From NCBI GenBank assembly GCA_021018995.1, contig CM037589.1:6897001-6961000 (forward strand): a DNA stretch of 64,000 nucleotides, given 5' to 3'. The notes beneath the pieces were generated by a model. It saw only the letters and a list, made by a program, of their open reading frames with translations, was not told the DNA's origin and ran no database searches. Position numbers and translations under genes: made by a program. Shown here in pieces: positions 11,451 to 24,379 of this stretch (position 1 is the first letter of the stretch; every line of letters starts with the position of its first letter). Source of the DNA: Chloranthus sessilifolius. Lineage: Eukaryota; Streptophyta; Magnoliopsida; Chloranthales; Chloranthaceae.

Positions 11451-12572
11451 TTAACCTTTCGACCCGACGACCTCGGTGCTCATTGTGCGCAAAGTCACTA
11501 CTCGCCGACTAAGTGCATTAGCGGCCCTATTTTCAGCACCGGCCTTATGCTTTAACACGAATGTGAACCCTTGAAGGTACTCGACCCACTTCGCGTGCCT
11601 TGGGTTCAACTTCTTCTGTGAAGCAAGAAAGCGTAAGGCTTCATGGTCAGAGAACACAAATTCCTGCGGTCTAAGGTAATGCTTCCAATACCAAAGAGAT
11701 CGAAAGACCGCATAGAACTCCTTGTCACAGGTGGAGTATTTTTGCTTTGCTTCATTAAGTTTTTCACTAAAATAGGCCACGGGGTGACCCTCTTGGCTAA
11801 GCACTCCTCCTATACCTACACCCGAAGTGTCGCATGCGACTTCAAAGACTTTGGAAAAGTCCGGCAATCGCATGGCGGGTGCACTACTCATTCTTTGTTT
11901 GATCTCAGCAAAGACTTTTGTCGCCGCTTTGCCCCATTTAAAGTCCCCCTTTTTCATGCAATCTGTAATTGGGGCCATAATGGTGCTAAAGCTTCTGATG
12001 AAGCGACGATAGAAAGTAGCCAAGCCATAGAAGTTGCAGACATCGTGTATGTTCTTAGGTTCGGGCCACTGCACAATAGCTTTAACCTTTTTGGGGTCCG
12101 CAACCATTCCATCAACCGAGATAATAAATCCCAAGAAAACAACAGATCGTTGCATGAAGGTGCATTTCTTGAGATTTGCAAACAACCTCTCGCCCTTGAG
12201 GGTTTCACAAACCAACCTAAGGTGGGTCAAGTGTTGTTCCTTGTCATGACTGTAGATCAAGATGTCATTGAAATAAACAAGGAATTTGCCTAGAAACGGC
12301 CTCAACACTTGGGTCATGAGTTGCATGAAAGTACTCGGGGCGTTAGAAAGCCCAAATGGCATGACCATCCACTCATAAAGACCATCCTTAGTCTTAAAGG
12401 TGGTTTTCCACTCATCACCGGGGCGGATGCGGACTTGATGGTAGCCACTCTTAAGGTCTATCTTTGAAAAGATAGTGGCACCAACCATCATATCAAGCAT
12501 ATCATCGAGCCTTGGTATGGGAAACCGATACTTAATCGTAATCTTATTGATCGCACGACTATCCACACACAT
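11451..12572 (-). pseudogene. element B reverse transcriptase and RNase H (fossil, long readable stretch)
   Basis: A 373-residue stretch with [45 protein letters not shown], the catalytic box region near FLGKFLVYF, then VFLGFIIS and RNase H from [14 protein letters not shown] to [16 protein letters not shown]. Typical Ty3/gypsy order. It copies the element RNA and removes the RNA strand. Part of a dead element. Confidence 0.9.
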
Positions 12573-12671
12573 GTGCCACGTACCATCTTTCTTAAGAGCG
12601 AGTAGGGCAGGTACGACACACGAGCTCAGACTCTCTTGGATGAACCCCTTTTGAAGAAACTCATTGACTTA

Positions 12672-13415
12672 CTAAGTTAACTCGGCGTGCTCAACTGGAT
12701 TCAACCTGTAGTGGGGCAGGTTTGGTAAGGTAGATCCGGGAACCAAGTCTATTTCGTGTTGGATATCACACAGAGGAGGGAGTTCGTTTGGTAAGTCTTC
12801 AGGGAAGACATCCGTAAACTCTTTTAAAATCGGCTCAACCTCCCTGGGACCCTCGCTCGTCGACTCGGGAGCACTCTCTACGATGACAACTACGTACACC
12901 ACACTCTTATCTGTCGATGCTTTCTCGAATTCAGAAGGGCTCACAATATTAATGGATTTAGAAGACTCGCCCTTCTTTTCGACTGTGTTGGTCGATGGTG
13001 TTTTGGGAGGCAAAGTGATCTTTTTGCCCTTATGCATGAACGTACATATGTTTGATCGACCCGAAAGAGTCACGTTCATGTCATAGAGCCACGACCTTCC
13101 CAAAATGATATGACCCACATCTATCGGCACCACATCGCACCATAAAGTGTCCGAATAAGAACCTAATTGAATCGGTACACGACACCTTTTCGACACGGGA
13201 ATGGATGAAGAATTGACCCATGCGACTTTATAAGGTCTCGGGTGGGCTTCAGGTGTAAGCCCTAAGCGGCGTACTGCATGAATTGATATTACGTTGGTAC
13301 AACTACCGCTATCCACAATGACCCTACAATTCTTTTCACCAAATCTGGCATAAGTGTGAAAGATGTTCTCCCTACCAGTCATCCTTTTCATCCCGTTGAG
13401 GCTGTGCAAGGGCAT
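12672..13415 (-). pseudogene. element B protease and linker (fossil)
   Basis: Contains the aspartic protease motif VDSGSCTNVIS and the later IILGRSWLYDMNVTLSGR block. A linker follows, ending in [15 protein letters not shown], the conserved lead-in to gypsy reverse transcriptase. Confidence 0.85.
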
Positions 13416-13518
13416 ACCTCACAACCAAAGCATGACCAATAACATCACCCTCCTGATCACTGGGTGTGCTAACCGGTTCAAATACTTCTTCAACCACTAC
13501 CTCATCATCATCCTCATC

Positions 13519-14559
13519 TCACTCAATGAAGAGAGTCCTTTGGGGTTCTTTTGTAGGGCATTGGGCGGCAAAGTGTCCCATCCCATGACATTTATAGCAC
13601 TTTACTTGAGAATTAACCCTTGAGGATTCTCCTGCTACACCTTTTCCCCTTTCAAACCTCGAATTGGTGGGGGCGGATTGTGTAGGTTTGGGAGGAGGAT
13701 TAAATCGTCCCTCACCGGATTGTTGACCACTATATTGTGGCTCAGTTCTCTTCACCACTGTAATTTTTAAGTATCGTTCAAGATCTTCCACAACAGCATA
13801 ACATCTTTCAAGAGTTTCTACGGGGTGAGAAATCAACTCTTTTTGCAAATCAAGTCGCAATCCAGTGCGGAATCTAGAGAGAGTGATTTCAGGGTCTTCC
13901 GATACTTTGGCCCTCATCATGAACTCTTCGAATTTGGCAATGTAATCGGTCACGAGCATACCATCTTGACGTAAATTTTGCCACTGGTCGAGGTGGCATT
14001 GGTGGTATGATAAAGGAACATACTTCTCAGTAAGTCGTTCCTTCATGTCGTCCCAATGGGTAATGGGAGGACAACCCGCATTTACCCTGATGCGCTCGAC
14101 ATTGAGCCAGAAAAGTCGAGCTTAACCAACCAATTTCTTCTTAGCGAGTCTAATGCAACAGTCGTCATTCATGACATACCAATCAAAGTGTTGGTCCATG
14201 TCAGAAAGCTAATCGAGGAAGACGGTAGGGTCCATTCTTCTATAGAAAGTCGGAATCTCAACTCGGACGTTCTTAAAGAGTTGAACTTCGAGGTCATAGG
14301 CATCTCTATGATGATCCCTACGGTTCCGGTTGTCTTGGCGACCATTACGTTCAAAGTGAGGACACTCACGCTCTTGGTGTTGATTTTCCAACCCACCCAT
14401 CGCTTCCAATTGGTTGATTTGATCACGTAATCTATCATTACCAACTCCTAGGGATGTTTGCGCTTGTTCAATGGTATTCAAACGTGCACTAATCGCACCC
14501 AATTCTTCTCGTATAGCTCTAAGAGTATTAAGAACCTCATCCGAAGCCATGGTGATCAC
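13519..14559 (-). pseudogene. element B gag (fossil)
   Basis: Starts ASDEVLNTLRAIREELGAI and holds the capsid-like block with KEELISHPVETLERCYAVV-type sequence. The CCHC knuckle CYKCHGMGHFAAQCP is near 13560-13606. Broken fossil. Confidence 0.85.
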
Positions 14560-14664
14560 AAGGTCTATTAGGGTTCTAATATAGAATGCAATATGAACTT
14601 ACAAAAGAAAACAATGCAATAAAAAAATATGACAAGCAAAGATGCCCTAACCTAGAAAACTTAG

Positions 14665-14677
14665 GGCTCTGATACCA
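14665..14677 (-). other. tRNA-Met primer binding site of B
   Basis: Minus-strand TGGTATCAGAGCC, an exact initiator tRNA-Met complement, four bases inside the 5' LTR. Confidence 0.92.
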
Positions 14678-14681
14678 AAAC

Positions 14682-15636
14682 TGACGCGGGACGGGAACCC
14701 TAAAATGCATGAATATGATGTTTTGTGATTTTGCCGAAATTAAATAAGATTAAATCAAGCTTAATCTCAAAACTATCTTAAATACCTTAGGGTTCAAAGA
14801 ATTCAGGTTGGTAGATCACGCGAGATCCAGTTAGGGTCCAGTCCGATGCAGAAGTACAATTAGATTTGAAGCAAGATCAGCTTAGAGATAGAACTCTAGC
14901 TTTTTCCAGGCTTGGGCGTTCGTCTTCGATCCGACGTAGATTCGCAGGCTCTAACTAGGGCTTTGGAAATAGGTGTATGGTTTTGTAATGGGCTTATGGT
15001 TTGATTTATGGCTTAGAAAAGGGTTTTGGGCTCTGTTTGATTTAGGGTTCAAAAGGGGTTTAGGATTTTGGGATCGAAATCAATAGATTGAGATTTTAAA
15101 ATTTAAATCAACACAGAGAAAGGTTAAGAAAACAGAGATAGATAATAGAGAAGATAACAAAGATTGTTTTTGGGAATCACTCCCTTGACCTCACACCAAA
15201 CCCATCTTAGGCAATGAATATTCAAGCATAAAAGCATTCAAAATATTCAATAACTAATTAACAAGTCTTTACAAGCCTCAATATATAGGCCATCAATAAT
15301 TAAATTTGTAATAAAGAGTCCTAATAACAATAAAATACTATAAAGGAAAGTTTTCGCAACAAAAAACTCAAAATTAGAAGTCCTGTCACAACGTCTACGG
15401 ACGTCCGTAGTGCCCCACAGACATCCGTGACCTACAGACAGTGAGGGGGCAAAATCACGGACGTCCGTCATTGTTTCACGGACGTCCATCACTGTTCATC
15501 ACGGACGTCCGTCACTATTCACGGACGTCCGTCACTGTTCATGTGAACAGTAACTTTTTTTTTTTTTTTTTTGTTCTGAAGTTGAAATTCTGTTGCGGTT
15601 CAACTTCAATACTTTCGATCTTGACGTTCCCCGTCA
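14682..15636 (-). repeat. element B 5' LTR
   Basis: 955 bases, TGACGCGGG to CCCCGTCA (plus reading), with ACGGACGTCC palindromes at about 15390-15540 and a T tract at 15554-15571. Confidence 0.92.
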
Positions 15637-15641
15637 CTCTC

Positions 15642-15771
15642 CTTTTGGATTGATCTCTAGGGCCTTTCCTCAGCGGATCTTGACACTCCTTGGCCCTTCC
15701 GTCGCTTCTTCTTCTGCTGGTACGCCTTGATTGGCCTAAAACCTAGGTGATCAGTGTCAATGTCCCCATCA
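15642..15771 (-). repeat. E1 5' LTR, piece 3 (outer end)
   Basis: Resumes E1 after element B and ends at CCCCATCA, i.e. the minus-strand LTR start TGATGGGGACATTG. This agrees with the TGACGGGGACGCC-type start of sister LTRs. Confidence 0.65.
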
Positions 15772-16257
15772 CTTGGGACTGTGAGTTAAACTTCTACCAT
15801 AAAATATTATACTAGATGTTGACTTATCAAGTTGAATAGTTAAAAAGGAGATTATACAAACTGAGATGTACTTCAGTCAAAACAAGGGATAGAGAAGTAT
15901 CCATACTGATTCCCTATCTAAAGTTGTTTGACTATATTAGAACCACAAAAATCATTGGGAAATTGCAAGTACATCCTTGAGCTTTACACAATCTCAAGGA
16001 TTCCCATATGAAACAAACACATGTAAAAATATTTTAAATTAGTAGATGGTTAGGGTTAGGAAGAAGACGACGAAGAAGAAGAGTGGATGAAACTAGGGTT
16101 GAGGGAGTTGTTCTCTATCCCTCATATTATTAGGTTATGTACAATAAGAAAGATGAAAAACATATTATAACTTAGCCATACTTTTGACACACCCAATGGT
16201 CCTAGTGACACACCATCTATTTTAATACTACATTGCAAGGTAGTGCATAGATGTCAA
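15772..16257. other. gene-free stretch, Ty1/copia LTR-like remains
   Basis: No coding signal. The stretch 15930-16020 (GACTATATTAGAACC...TTTACACAATCTCAAGG) resembles 31500-31570, so both are probably pieces of one worn repeat. It adjoins the copia coding remains to the right. Confidence 0.4.
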
Positions 16258-17590
16258 TCATGCCAACGTGGTAGTGATATCTTTCAACCTGGTTCTTCCA
16301 ACAGCATTGGTGAGTATGTCAGCTAGCTGATCCTCAAAAGCAACTTGAGGTGTACAAAACTCCTGTTCTCTCGTATAAATGGCAGTCCACCTCAATGTAT
16401 TTGGTCCTCTAAGATAGATTGGGTTCTTGACAATGTGGAGCGTTGCCTCCTTATCACTATACAAGTTCATGAGGAGTCGAACTTGTATTCCAAGGTTAGA
16501 TAAAAATAAATTACAGCAAAAATAAAACAACTAAATTTGGCGAGTTGGTTAGGTGGGATACGAGAAATTCTTTTACCAATAAAAAAATAAATAAATAATT
16601 GCAGCCACATCCCTTCTCTAGCACCTTGGGAATGACCATGTATTGTGCTTCCATGCAGGAGTTGGATACCACATGTTTTTTGCTTTTCCACATGACCAAG
16701 TTTCATCCAAGGAATGCAACATAGCCTGCTATAAACCTCCTATCACTGATTGACCTAGCCTAATCAGCATTTGTGAATACCTCCACATCTAGATGTCCAT
16801 TATTCCCATGCAACAAGCCTCTGCCAGGACTTGATTTTAAATACCTCATCATTCTGTATACTGCATCCAGGTGTGTGGTGTGTGGAGAATGTGTATGCTG
16901 GCTAACAACACTGACTGCGTACATGTCAGGCCAAGTGATATATAAGCTTTCCAACAAACCTTTGGTACCGACTCACATCCTTGAGTTGTTCCCCACCTAT
17001 AAAATTTGTCTTATGGTTCTAGTCTACAGGAGCACCCAAGCATCCCAGCTTGTTTCAAGACATCTAACGTATATTTCCTTTCGGACAGAACAATTCCATG
17101 TGACCTTGCCACTTCAATGCCAAGAAAATCCACGATCAAAATGAAAACACAAATGGAGGTCAACTTTGCTACAAGAGCCAAGGTGACATCATAGACTAGA
17201 CTAGGTCTAACTAAATCCACGAGCCACTAGGTAAGCCTTATACCTCGCAACCCTATCATCTGAATTATGTTATGAAGACTCATCAACATCCAATTACTTT
17301 CTTTCCTGGAGGAAGAGGAACCGTATCTCTAGTATGATTACACTGGAACGAGGAATGGTAATGATATCCATAACAGTTATAAAAAACTTTTCTGAAGGAG
17401 ATGAAGCCCTATTGCAAACATACTTAGCAAGGGGGTAAGGAGTAACACGAACCCCCTTGCTATGAACAATTGAGATATCAAAATCTGAAGGAATAGTAAC
17501 AGGGCAACTAGCAGTCTCTATGCATAGGAAGCAATGAAGGGCAAGAAATACTATCGGAGTTACCTTCATGGAGGGCTGTGGTCGCTGCAT
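16258..17590 (-). pseudogene. Ty1/copia pol fragment (fossil)
   Basis: Minus strand, in order from high to low coordinates: a linker with SPSEKFFI, reverse transcriptase end (VDFLGIEVARSHGIVLSERKY, then LDVLKQAGMLGC), AVSVVSQHTHSPHTTHLDAV with RYLKSSPGRGLL, and copia RNase H (LYSDKEATLHIVKNP, then FEDQLADILTNA). Only the 3' half of pol is present and it is strongly degraded. It is older than element C, which sits to its right. Confidence 0.8.
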
Positions 17591-17998
17591 GAAAGAGGGA
17601 TGGCCATGCCACCTCCACTAAGTTTAAAATGAGTTAGTTTTGTTTTCTTCTGCTGCTATGAAGAGAGATGAACAATAGTAACAGGAACAGAGAAAGGAAC
17701 ATCCAGAAACCTGGTCCAATGCTATCAAGAAAGATATGTCACATCCTCAAAAAGGAAACATCCATGGAAGTAAAATAACTACGAGATGCAGGATTGATGA
17801 TAAATCTGTGCATCCCACTCAAAACCAATTGGCAACGAGTGGAGTGGCCCAGAATATTATAAGGGAAGAGACAAGGCTATAATTTACCCAATGTGGGACT
17901 AAACTTCAACAATTGAAACACTGATACACCTTGGAAAGAATCAAGCAATCAATAAATACACACAGGGTGACCTTATTGTCCAACTGGTGATGGCTAAA
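17591..17998. other. gene-free stretch with a dispersed LTR-type repeat
   Basis: Near 17826-17925 lies a block (AATTGGCAACGAGTGGAG, then AGAGACAAGGCTATAA, then ATGTGGGACTAAACTTCAA) that recurs at 62330-62420 and 63840-63920. It looks like the start of a copia-type LTR or a small relative. Nothing else recognised. Confidence 0.45.
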
Positions 17999-18629
17999 TG
18001 ACGCGGGACCGTAACCTTAAAATGTGTGATTAATGATTTAATGCAATTTGGCCAAAATTAAATAAAATTAATTCAAGCTTAATCTCAAAATTAACTCGAT
18101 ACCTTAGGGTTTTAGAAATCCGATAGGCAAATCTCAAAAGAGAATATATACAAAAAGATAACAATTGGGAATCGCTCCCTTGGCCTCACACCAAACTCAT
18201 CTTGGGAAGAAGAATATTCAAGCAATAATGCATTCAAAATATTGAATAATTCATTAAAAAGTATTTACAAGCCTCCTTATATGGGCCACCAAAATAAAAT
18301 TCGAAATAAAGAGTCTTAATAATGATAAAAGACTAAAAAAGGCAATTTCGCAAAAATAAAAATTTCCCGTCGCTAGTGGCACGACATCCACAGAAGTCCG
18401 TCCTCGGGTCACGGACGTCCGTGACCTATGGACACAAAAGCCACAGATGTCCGTGCACCAAAACAGTGAGGTGCACTAAATCCGGACATCCGTGCTGAAT
18501 CTATGAACGTTCGTTGCCTGATGTTGTCCTTTGCCTTCGTTTCTCCTTTAAAGCTGAGGTACTCAGGCTCCCTCTTCGCTTCTTTCGACGCCGGTAGAAC
18601 TGAAGTCCACGTACTTGGCGTCCCCGTCA
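17999..18629 (-). repeat. element C 3' LTR
   Basis: TGACGCGGG to TCCCCGTCA (plus reading), shorter than its partner. U3 palindromes of the GACGTCC type at about 18385-18520. The minus-strand start overlaps the pol end (GDAKYVDF). Confidence 0.88.
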
Positions 18630-19932
18630 ATTCCCCTAGACCAAAAAGGATTCATCATCGGTGAAACACGCTCGTGGTAGATGTCGATCAAGTCGGGGTT
18701 CAAATGGCGAACCTCATTCTCGTGTATCCAAGTGTTCTTGGACTCCAGTTTGCCGACCCATTTAACCAAGTACTTCTGGAATCCTCCAGTATGTGTAGAG
18801 ACGACATGATCATTTATTATATCCTTCTTTGTTTGCTCAGGGAAGGGAGAGGTACGGGCTGCAAGGTTAGTTTGGGGCTAGGGCTATGAGGTGGCTGGAG
18901 TGGGTTTTCAGGAGGTGGGGTGAAACCCAAGTAAGAAACCAAGTCCTCCACATTGAACATTAAACTAACCCACGTACCTGGAGAAAGCTCAAGCACGTTT
19001 GCATTAGGAGCACTCTTAGCCAAAATTCTAAAAGGTCCAACGGCTCCCGATGGAAACCGCTCATACCTAATTCGAACCATCACATAATCACCCACTTGGT
19101 ATTCTTTAAAACGTCTGTGAGTATTTGCAGATAACTTATATTGATTATTGCTTGAATTAATCCCTTGTATAATTTCGACATGTAAGCTATGAATGTATTG
19201 TGTAAATGCATCAGCAGACTTTGACACTCTATGGGATGCAGACATGGGGACCAAATCAAGTGGTGTCCTAGGCCTATGAACATGTACTACCTCAAAATGA
19301 CTCATGCCTATGGACCTATTAATAGAATTATTATAAGCAAACTCAGCTATGGGAAAAATGGTATCTCAAGTCCTAACATGATCACCGACAAGACTATGAA
19401 GGAGATTTCCCAAACTCCTATTGGTACTCTTGGTTTGGCCATTCGTTTGAGGGTGATAAGCCATTGAAAATTGAAGCATTGTGCCCATCATGTGCCAAAG
19501 GGTCTTCCAAAAATAGCTAGTGAATTTAGCATCCATATCAGACACAATGGTTTTGGGCAACCCATGAAGACGTACTACCTCTGCGAAAAATAATTTAGCA
19601 ATGTGAGATGCATTGGAGGTCTTAGAACACGGTATGAAGTGGGTCATCTTGGAAAATCGGTCTACCACAACAAAGATGGAATCGTGCTTCCTCGAAGTTT
19701 TAGGAAGTCCAAGCATGAAGTCCATTGAGAGGTCTTGTCACGGTGTGTGTGGTACTGTTAACGGGGTGTACAAGTCGGTATTTTGTTTGATTTGTTTAGA
19801 CATTTGGCAAGTACGACAGCGTTTGACGACTCGGGCGACATCTCTCATTAGGCTAGGCCAAAAGAACCAATCCTCTATGAGCGCGATGGTCTTATTACGC
19901 CCAAAATGTTCAGCCATCGCTCCAGCATGCAA
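18630..19932 (-). pseudogene. element C integrase and chromodomain (fossil)
   Basis: Integrase pieces [45 protein letters not shown] and YHPQTNGQT, then a proline-rich linker and chromodomain pieces ending in VRHLNPDLIDIYHERV near 18680-18770. A purine-rich tract (minus GGTCTAGGGGAAT) abuts the LTR at 18630. Confidence 0.82.
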
Positions 19933-19935
19933 CTC

Positions 19936-21300
19936 CTAAATGGGAAAGTCACGCAATGAAGTGCGAGGGATGCAAAGGCGATTACCTTTGAATAAGTACC
20001 CATCTTGTATGGCGTACACGGAGTGTGTGCTAGTCGGGTCACTAAAGAGAGCAGTGTACTCAACCCTAAAATTTGAGCACTCGGGGTACTCATCCTTTAA
20101 CCTTTCGAACCCGACGACCTCGGTGCTCATTGTGTGCAAAGTCGCCACTCGACAACTACGTGCACTAGCAGCCCTGTTTTCAACACCGACCTTATGCTTT
20201 AACACGAATGTAAACCCTTGAAGGTACTCAACCCACTTTGCGTGCCTCGGGTTTAACTTTTTCTGTGAAGCAAGGAAGCGTAAGGCTTCATGATTAGAGA
20301 ACAACACAAATTCTTACGGTCTAAGGTAAATGCTTCCAATACCAAAGAGATCGGACGACCGCATAGAATTCCTTGTCATAGGTGAAATATTTTTGCTTCG
20401 CCTCATTAATTTTTTCACTAAAATAGGACACTGGGTGACCCTCTTGGCTAAGCACTCCTCCTATGCCCACACCCGATGCGTCGCATGCGACTTCGAAGAC
20501 TTTGGAAAAGTCCGGCAATCGCATAACGGGTGCACTACTCATCCGTTGTTTAGTCTCAGCAAAGGCTTTCGTCGCGGCTTTGCCTCATTTAAAGTCCCTT
20601 TTTTTTTCATGCAATCAGTGATTTGGGCCATGATAGTACTAAAGCTTCTAATGAAGTGAAGATAGAAGGTAGCCAAGCCATGGAAGCTGCGGACATCGTG
20701 TATGTTCTTAAGTTCGGGCCACTCCACAATGGCTTTAACCTTTTCGGGGTTCGCAACCATTCCATCGGCCGATATAATGAAACCCAAGAAGATAACGGAA
20801 CGTTGCATGAAGGTGCACTTCTTGAGGTTCGCAAACAACTTCTCATCCTTTAGGGTCTCACAAACCAGGCTAAGGTGGTTCAAGTGCTGATCCTTGTCAG
20901 GACTATAAATTAAGATGTTATCGAAATATACAACAAAGAATTTGCCTAAAAACGGCCTTAACACTTGGGTCATGAGTCTCATGAAAGTACTCGGGGCATT
21001 AGAAAGCCCAAAAGGCATGACCGTCCACTCATAAAGACCATCCTTGGTCTTAAAGGCGATTTTCCATTCATCACTGGGATGGATTCAGACTTGATGGTAG
21101 CCACTCTTAAGGTCTATCTTTGAAAAGATAGTGCCACCAACCATCATATCGAGCATGTCATCGAGCCTTGGTATAAGAAATCGATACTTAACCGTAATTT
21201 TATTGATTGCACGGCTATCCACACACATGTGCCACGTACCATCTTTCTTAGGAGCGAGTAGGGTAGGTACGACACATGAGCTCAGACTCTCTTGGATGAA
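19936..21300 (-). pseudogene. element C reverse transcriptase and RNase H (fossil)
   Basis: [13 protein letters not shown], the catalytic-box region [20 protein letters not shown], then RNase [15 protein letters not shown] and [17 protein letters not shown]. Order and spacing as in B. Confidence 0.85.
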
Positions 21301-21327
21301 CCCCTTTTGAAGAAACTCATTGACTTG

Positions 21328-22010
21328 CTAAGTTAACTCGGCATGCTCAACCGGATTCAACCTATAGTGGGGCAGGTTTGGCAAGGTGGATCCGGGAACC
21401 AAGTCTATTGCGTGTTGGATATCACACAAAGGAGGGAGTTCGTTTGGTAAGTTTTCAGGGAAGACATCCGTGAACTTTTTCAAGATCGGCTCAACCTCCT
21501 TAGGGTATTCGCTCACCGACTCGGGAGCACTCTCAACGGTGACGACTACGTACACCCCTCTCATCAAACGACGCTTTCTCGAATTCTGAAGAGCTCAGAG
21601 TATTGATGGATTTTGAAGTCTCGCCCTTCTCGATTTTGTTGATCGATGTTGTTTTGGGAGGCAAAGGGTGTAAAGTAATCTTCTTGTCCTTATGCATGAA
21701 CATGCATATGTTTGATCGATCATAAAAGGTCACGTCCATGTCATAGAGCCACATCCTTCACAAAATGATATAACCCACATCCATCGACACCACATCACAC
21801 CATAAGGTGTCCGAATAAGAACCTAACTGAATCAGTACATGACACCTTTTCGACACAAGAATGGATGAAAAGTCGACCTATGCAACTTTATAAGGTCTCG
21901 GGTGGGCTTCGGGTGCAAGCCCCAAGCGGCGTATGGCTTGAGTTGACACTACATTAGTGCAACTACCGCTATCCACGGTGACCTTACAACTCTTTTCACC
22001 AAATCTAGTA
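21328..22010 (-). pseudogene. element C protease and linker (fossil)
   Basis: VDSGSCTNVVSTQAIRRLGL gives the aspartic protease start. The linker with FTDVFPENLPNELPP precedes the reverse transcriptase. Confidence 0.8.
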
Positions 22011-22129
22011 AAGGAGTGGAAGATGTTCTCCCTTTGCCAGTCATTCTTCTCATCCTGTTGAGGCTGTGCAAGGGCACACCTCACAACTAGAGCATGGCCA
22101 ATAACATCACCCTCCTCATCACTGAGTGT

Positions 22130-23214
22130 GTTGTCCAGCTCAAACACTTCCTCTTCAACCACTATATCACCTTCATCTTCCTCTCCCTCAATGAGGAGAT
22201 TCCTTTGGGGGTCTTTTGTAGGGCATTGGACGGCAAAGTGTCTCATCCAATGACATTTATAGCACTTTACTGGAGAGCTACGCCTCGAGGATTCTCCGAC
22301 TACACATTTTCCCTTTTCAAACCTCATATTGGTAGGGACATATTGTGTAGGTTTGGGAGGCTGGTTTCCGACACTAAATCGTCCCTCTCCGGAACGAGGA
22401 CCAGTGTGTTGTAGCTCACTTCACCTCACCACCAATGTTTTCAAATACCGTTTAAGATCTTGAACAAAAGCATAATACCTTTCGAGTGTTTCCATGGGGT
22501 GAAAAATCAACTCTTTGCAATTCAAATCGCAATCCGATACGGAATCTAGAGAGTGATTTCGAGGTCTTCCGATACCTTGACCCTCATCATGAATTCTTCG
22601 AATTTTTCAATGTACTCGGTTACAAGCATACCACCTTGGAGTAAATTTTGCTACTGGTCGAGGAAGCGTTGGTGGTATAATAAAGGAACATACTTCTCAG
22701 TAAGTCGTTCCTTCATGTCATCCCAATGAGTAATAGGAGGACAACCTGCATTCACCCTAATGCGCTTGACATTGAACCAGAAAAGTCGAGTTTGACCAAC
22801 CAATTTCATTTTAGCGAGTCTGATACAACGGTCGTCATTCATGTCATACCAATCAAAGTGCTGGTCCATGTCGAAAAGCCAATCGAAGAAGACTGTAGGG
22901 TACATTCTTCCATCGAAAGTTGGAATCTCAACTCTGACATTTTTAAGGAGTTGCACTTCGGGGTCGTAGTCATCTCTACGAGGATTCGTACAATTTTGAT
23001 TCCGATTACCTTGGCGACCATTGCACCCTTAGTGTTGATCCTCAAGTTCACCAACCGCTTCTAGTAGGTTGATTCGATCATGCAATCTATCATTACCAAC
23101 TCCTAGGGATGTTTGAACGTGCTCTATGGTATTCAGACATGCATTAATCGCACCCAATTCTTCTTGCATGCCTTGAAGGGTATTGAGAATCGCACTCGAG
23201 TCCATGGTGATCAC
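22130..23214 (-). pseudogene. element C gag (fossil)
   Basis: Starts DSSAILNTLQGMQEELGAI, the capsid-like middle has WLFDMDQHFDWYDM, and the zinc knuckle CYKCHWMRHFAVQCP lies at about 22220-22264. Confidence 0.83.
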
Positions 23215-23317
23215 AGATTCCTATTAGGGTTTCTAGAATGCAATATGAACTCACAAAAGAAAAGCAATGCAATAAAATAAATAAGACAAGCAACGATGCC
23301 CTAACCTATAAACCTAG

Positions 23318-23330
23318 GGCTCTGATACCA
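23318..23330 (-). other. tRNA-Met primer binding site of C
   Basis: Minus-strand TGGTATCAGAGCC, four bases inside the 5' LTR. Confidence 0.9.
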
Positions 23331-23334
23331 AAAT

Positions 23335-24288
23335 TGGCGGGACGGTAACCCTAAAATGTGTGATTAATGATTTAATGCAATTTGGCCGAAATTAAATAAA
23401 ATCAATTCAAGCTTAATCTCAAAACTAACTCGATACCTTAGGGTTTTAGAAATCCGATAGGCAAATCACGCTAGATCCGGCTAGGGTCCAGCATGTGCAA
23501 GTCCCGTTAGATTTGAGGCGGGATCAAACCTTGAGATAGAACTCTAGCTTTTCCAGGCTTGGGCGTTCATCTTCGATCCGATGTAGATTCGCGGTTCAAA
23601 CTAGGGTTGTAGAATTGGGTTTGGAATAGGTTTATGGATTTGTAATAGGCTTATGATTTTGGGATCGGTTTATGATTTTGTAATAGGCTTGTGGCTCTGA
23701 TTGATTTAGGGTTTCAGAAGAGGTTTAGGGTTTGGAGAAACAAACAGGGATCGATAGATGACAAATATAATAAAAGATCAAAAGAGAATAGATACCAAAA
23801 GATAACGGTTGGGAATTGCTCCCTTGGCCACACACCAAACCCATCTCGGAAAGAAGAATATTCAAGCAATAATGCATTCAAAATATTCAATAACTCATTA
23901 AAAAATATTTACAAGCCTCCTTATATAGGTCGCCAAAATAAAATTCGAAATAAAGAATCTTAATAATAATAAAAGACTGAAAAAGACAATTTCCGCAAAA
24001 TAAAGATTTATCATCGCAGGCGGCACGACGTCCACGGACGTCGGTCCTCGGGTCACGAACGTCCGTGACCTACAGACACAAAAACTACAGATGTCTGTGG
24101 GGCATTACAGACGTCCGTGCACCAAAACAGCGAGGTGCACTAAATCCAGACGTCCGTCGCCTGATGTTGTCCTTTGCCTTCGTTTCTCCCTTGAAGCTGA
24201 GGTACTCGGGCTCCCTCTTTGCTTCTTTCAATGCCAGTAGAAGCGATGTGCTCCAAAACCGATGTCCACGTACTCAGCATCCCCGTCA
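23335..24288 (-). repeat. element C 5' LTR
   Basis: 954 bases ending CCCCGTCA, with ACGTCC palindromes at about 24030-24150. Nearly the same length as the B LTR. Confidence 0.88.
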
Positions 24289-24379
24289 CTAAAACTAAGA
24301 TATTGAACGAGGCACGTGCACCCAAAAATACAAGGCTCTATTAGGAATATAGGATCCTAGGGATGCAAGGGAAAATTAG

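Larger units (their letters stand above)
8906..15636 (-). mobile_element. chromovirus B: full-length Ty3/gypsy element, best preserved in the window
   Basis: Both LTRs have TG...CA ends and exact 5-bp target duplications CTCTC (8901-8905 and 15637-15641). Internal order on the minus strand: primer site, gag, protease, reverse transcriptase, RNase H, integrase, chromodomain. It retains the longest unbroken pol stretch here (11451-12572), but still has several breaks between domains. LTRs agree at about 95 percent by eye, so perhaps about two million years at commonly used plant rates. It lies inside the 5' LTR of E1. Confidence 0.93.
17999..24288 (-). mobile_element. chromovirus C: Ty3/gypsy element (fossil)
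   Basis: Two LTRs (17999-18629 and 23335-24288) and exact target duplications CTAAA (17994-17998 and 24289-24293). Minus-strand order gag, protease, reverse transcriptase, RNase H, integrase, chromodomain. A close sister of B and D (same GACGTC-type U3). More worn than B: many breaks, and LTRs of unequal length. Confidence 0.92.

Noticed and set aside
16258-17590. Host gene on the minus strand
   Set aside because: Motifs RYLKSSPGRGLL and FEDQLADILT identify Ty1/copia RNase H and reverse transcriptase remains.
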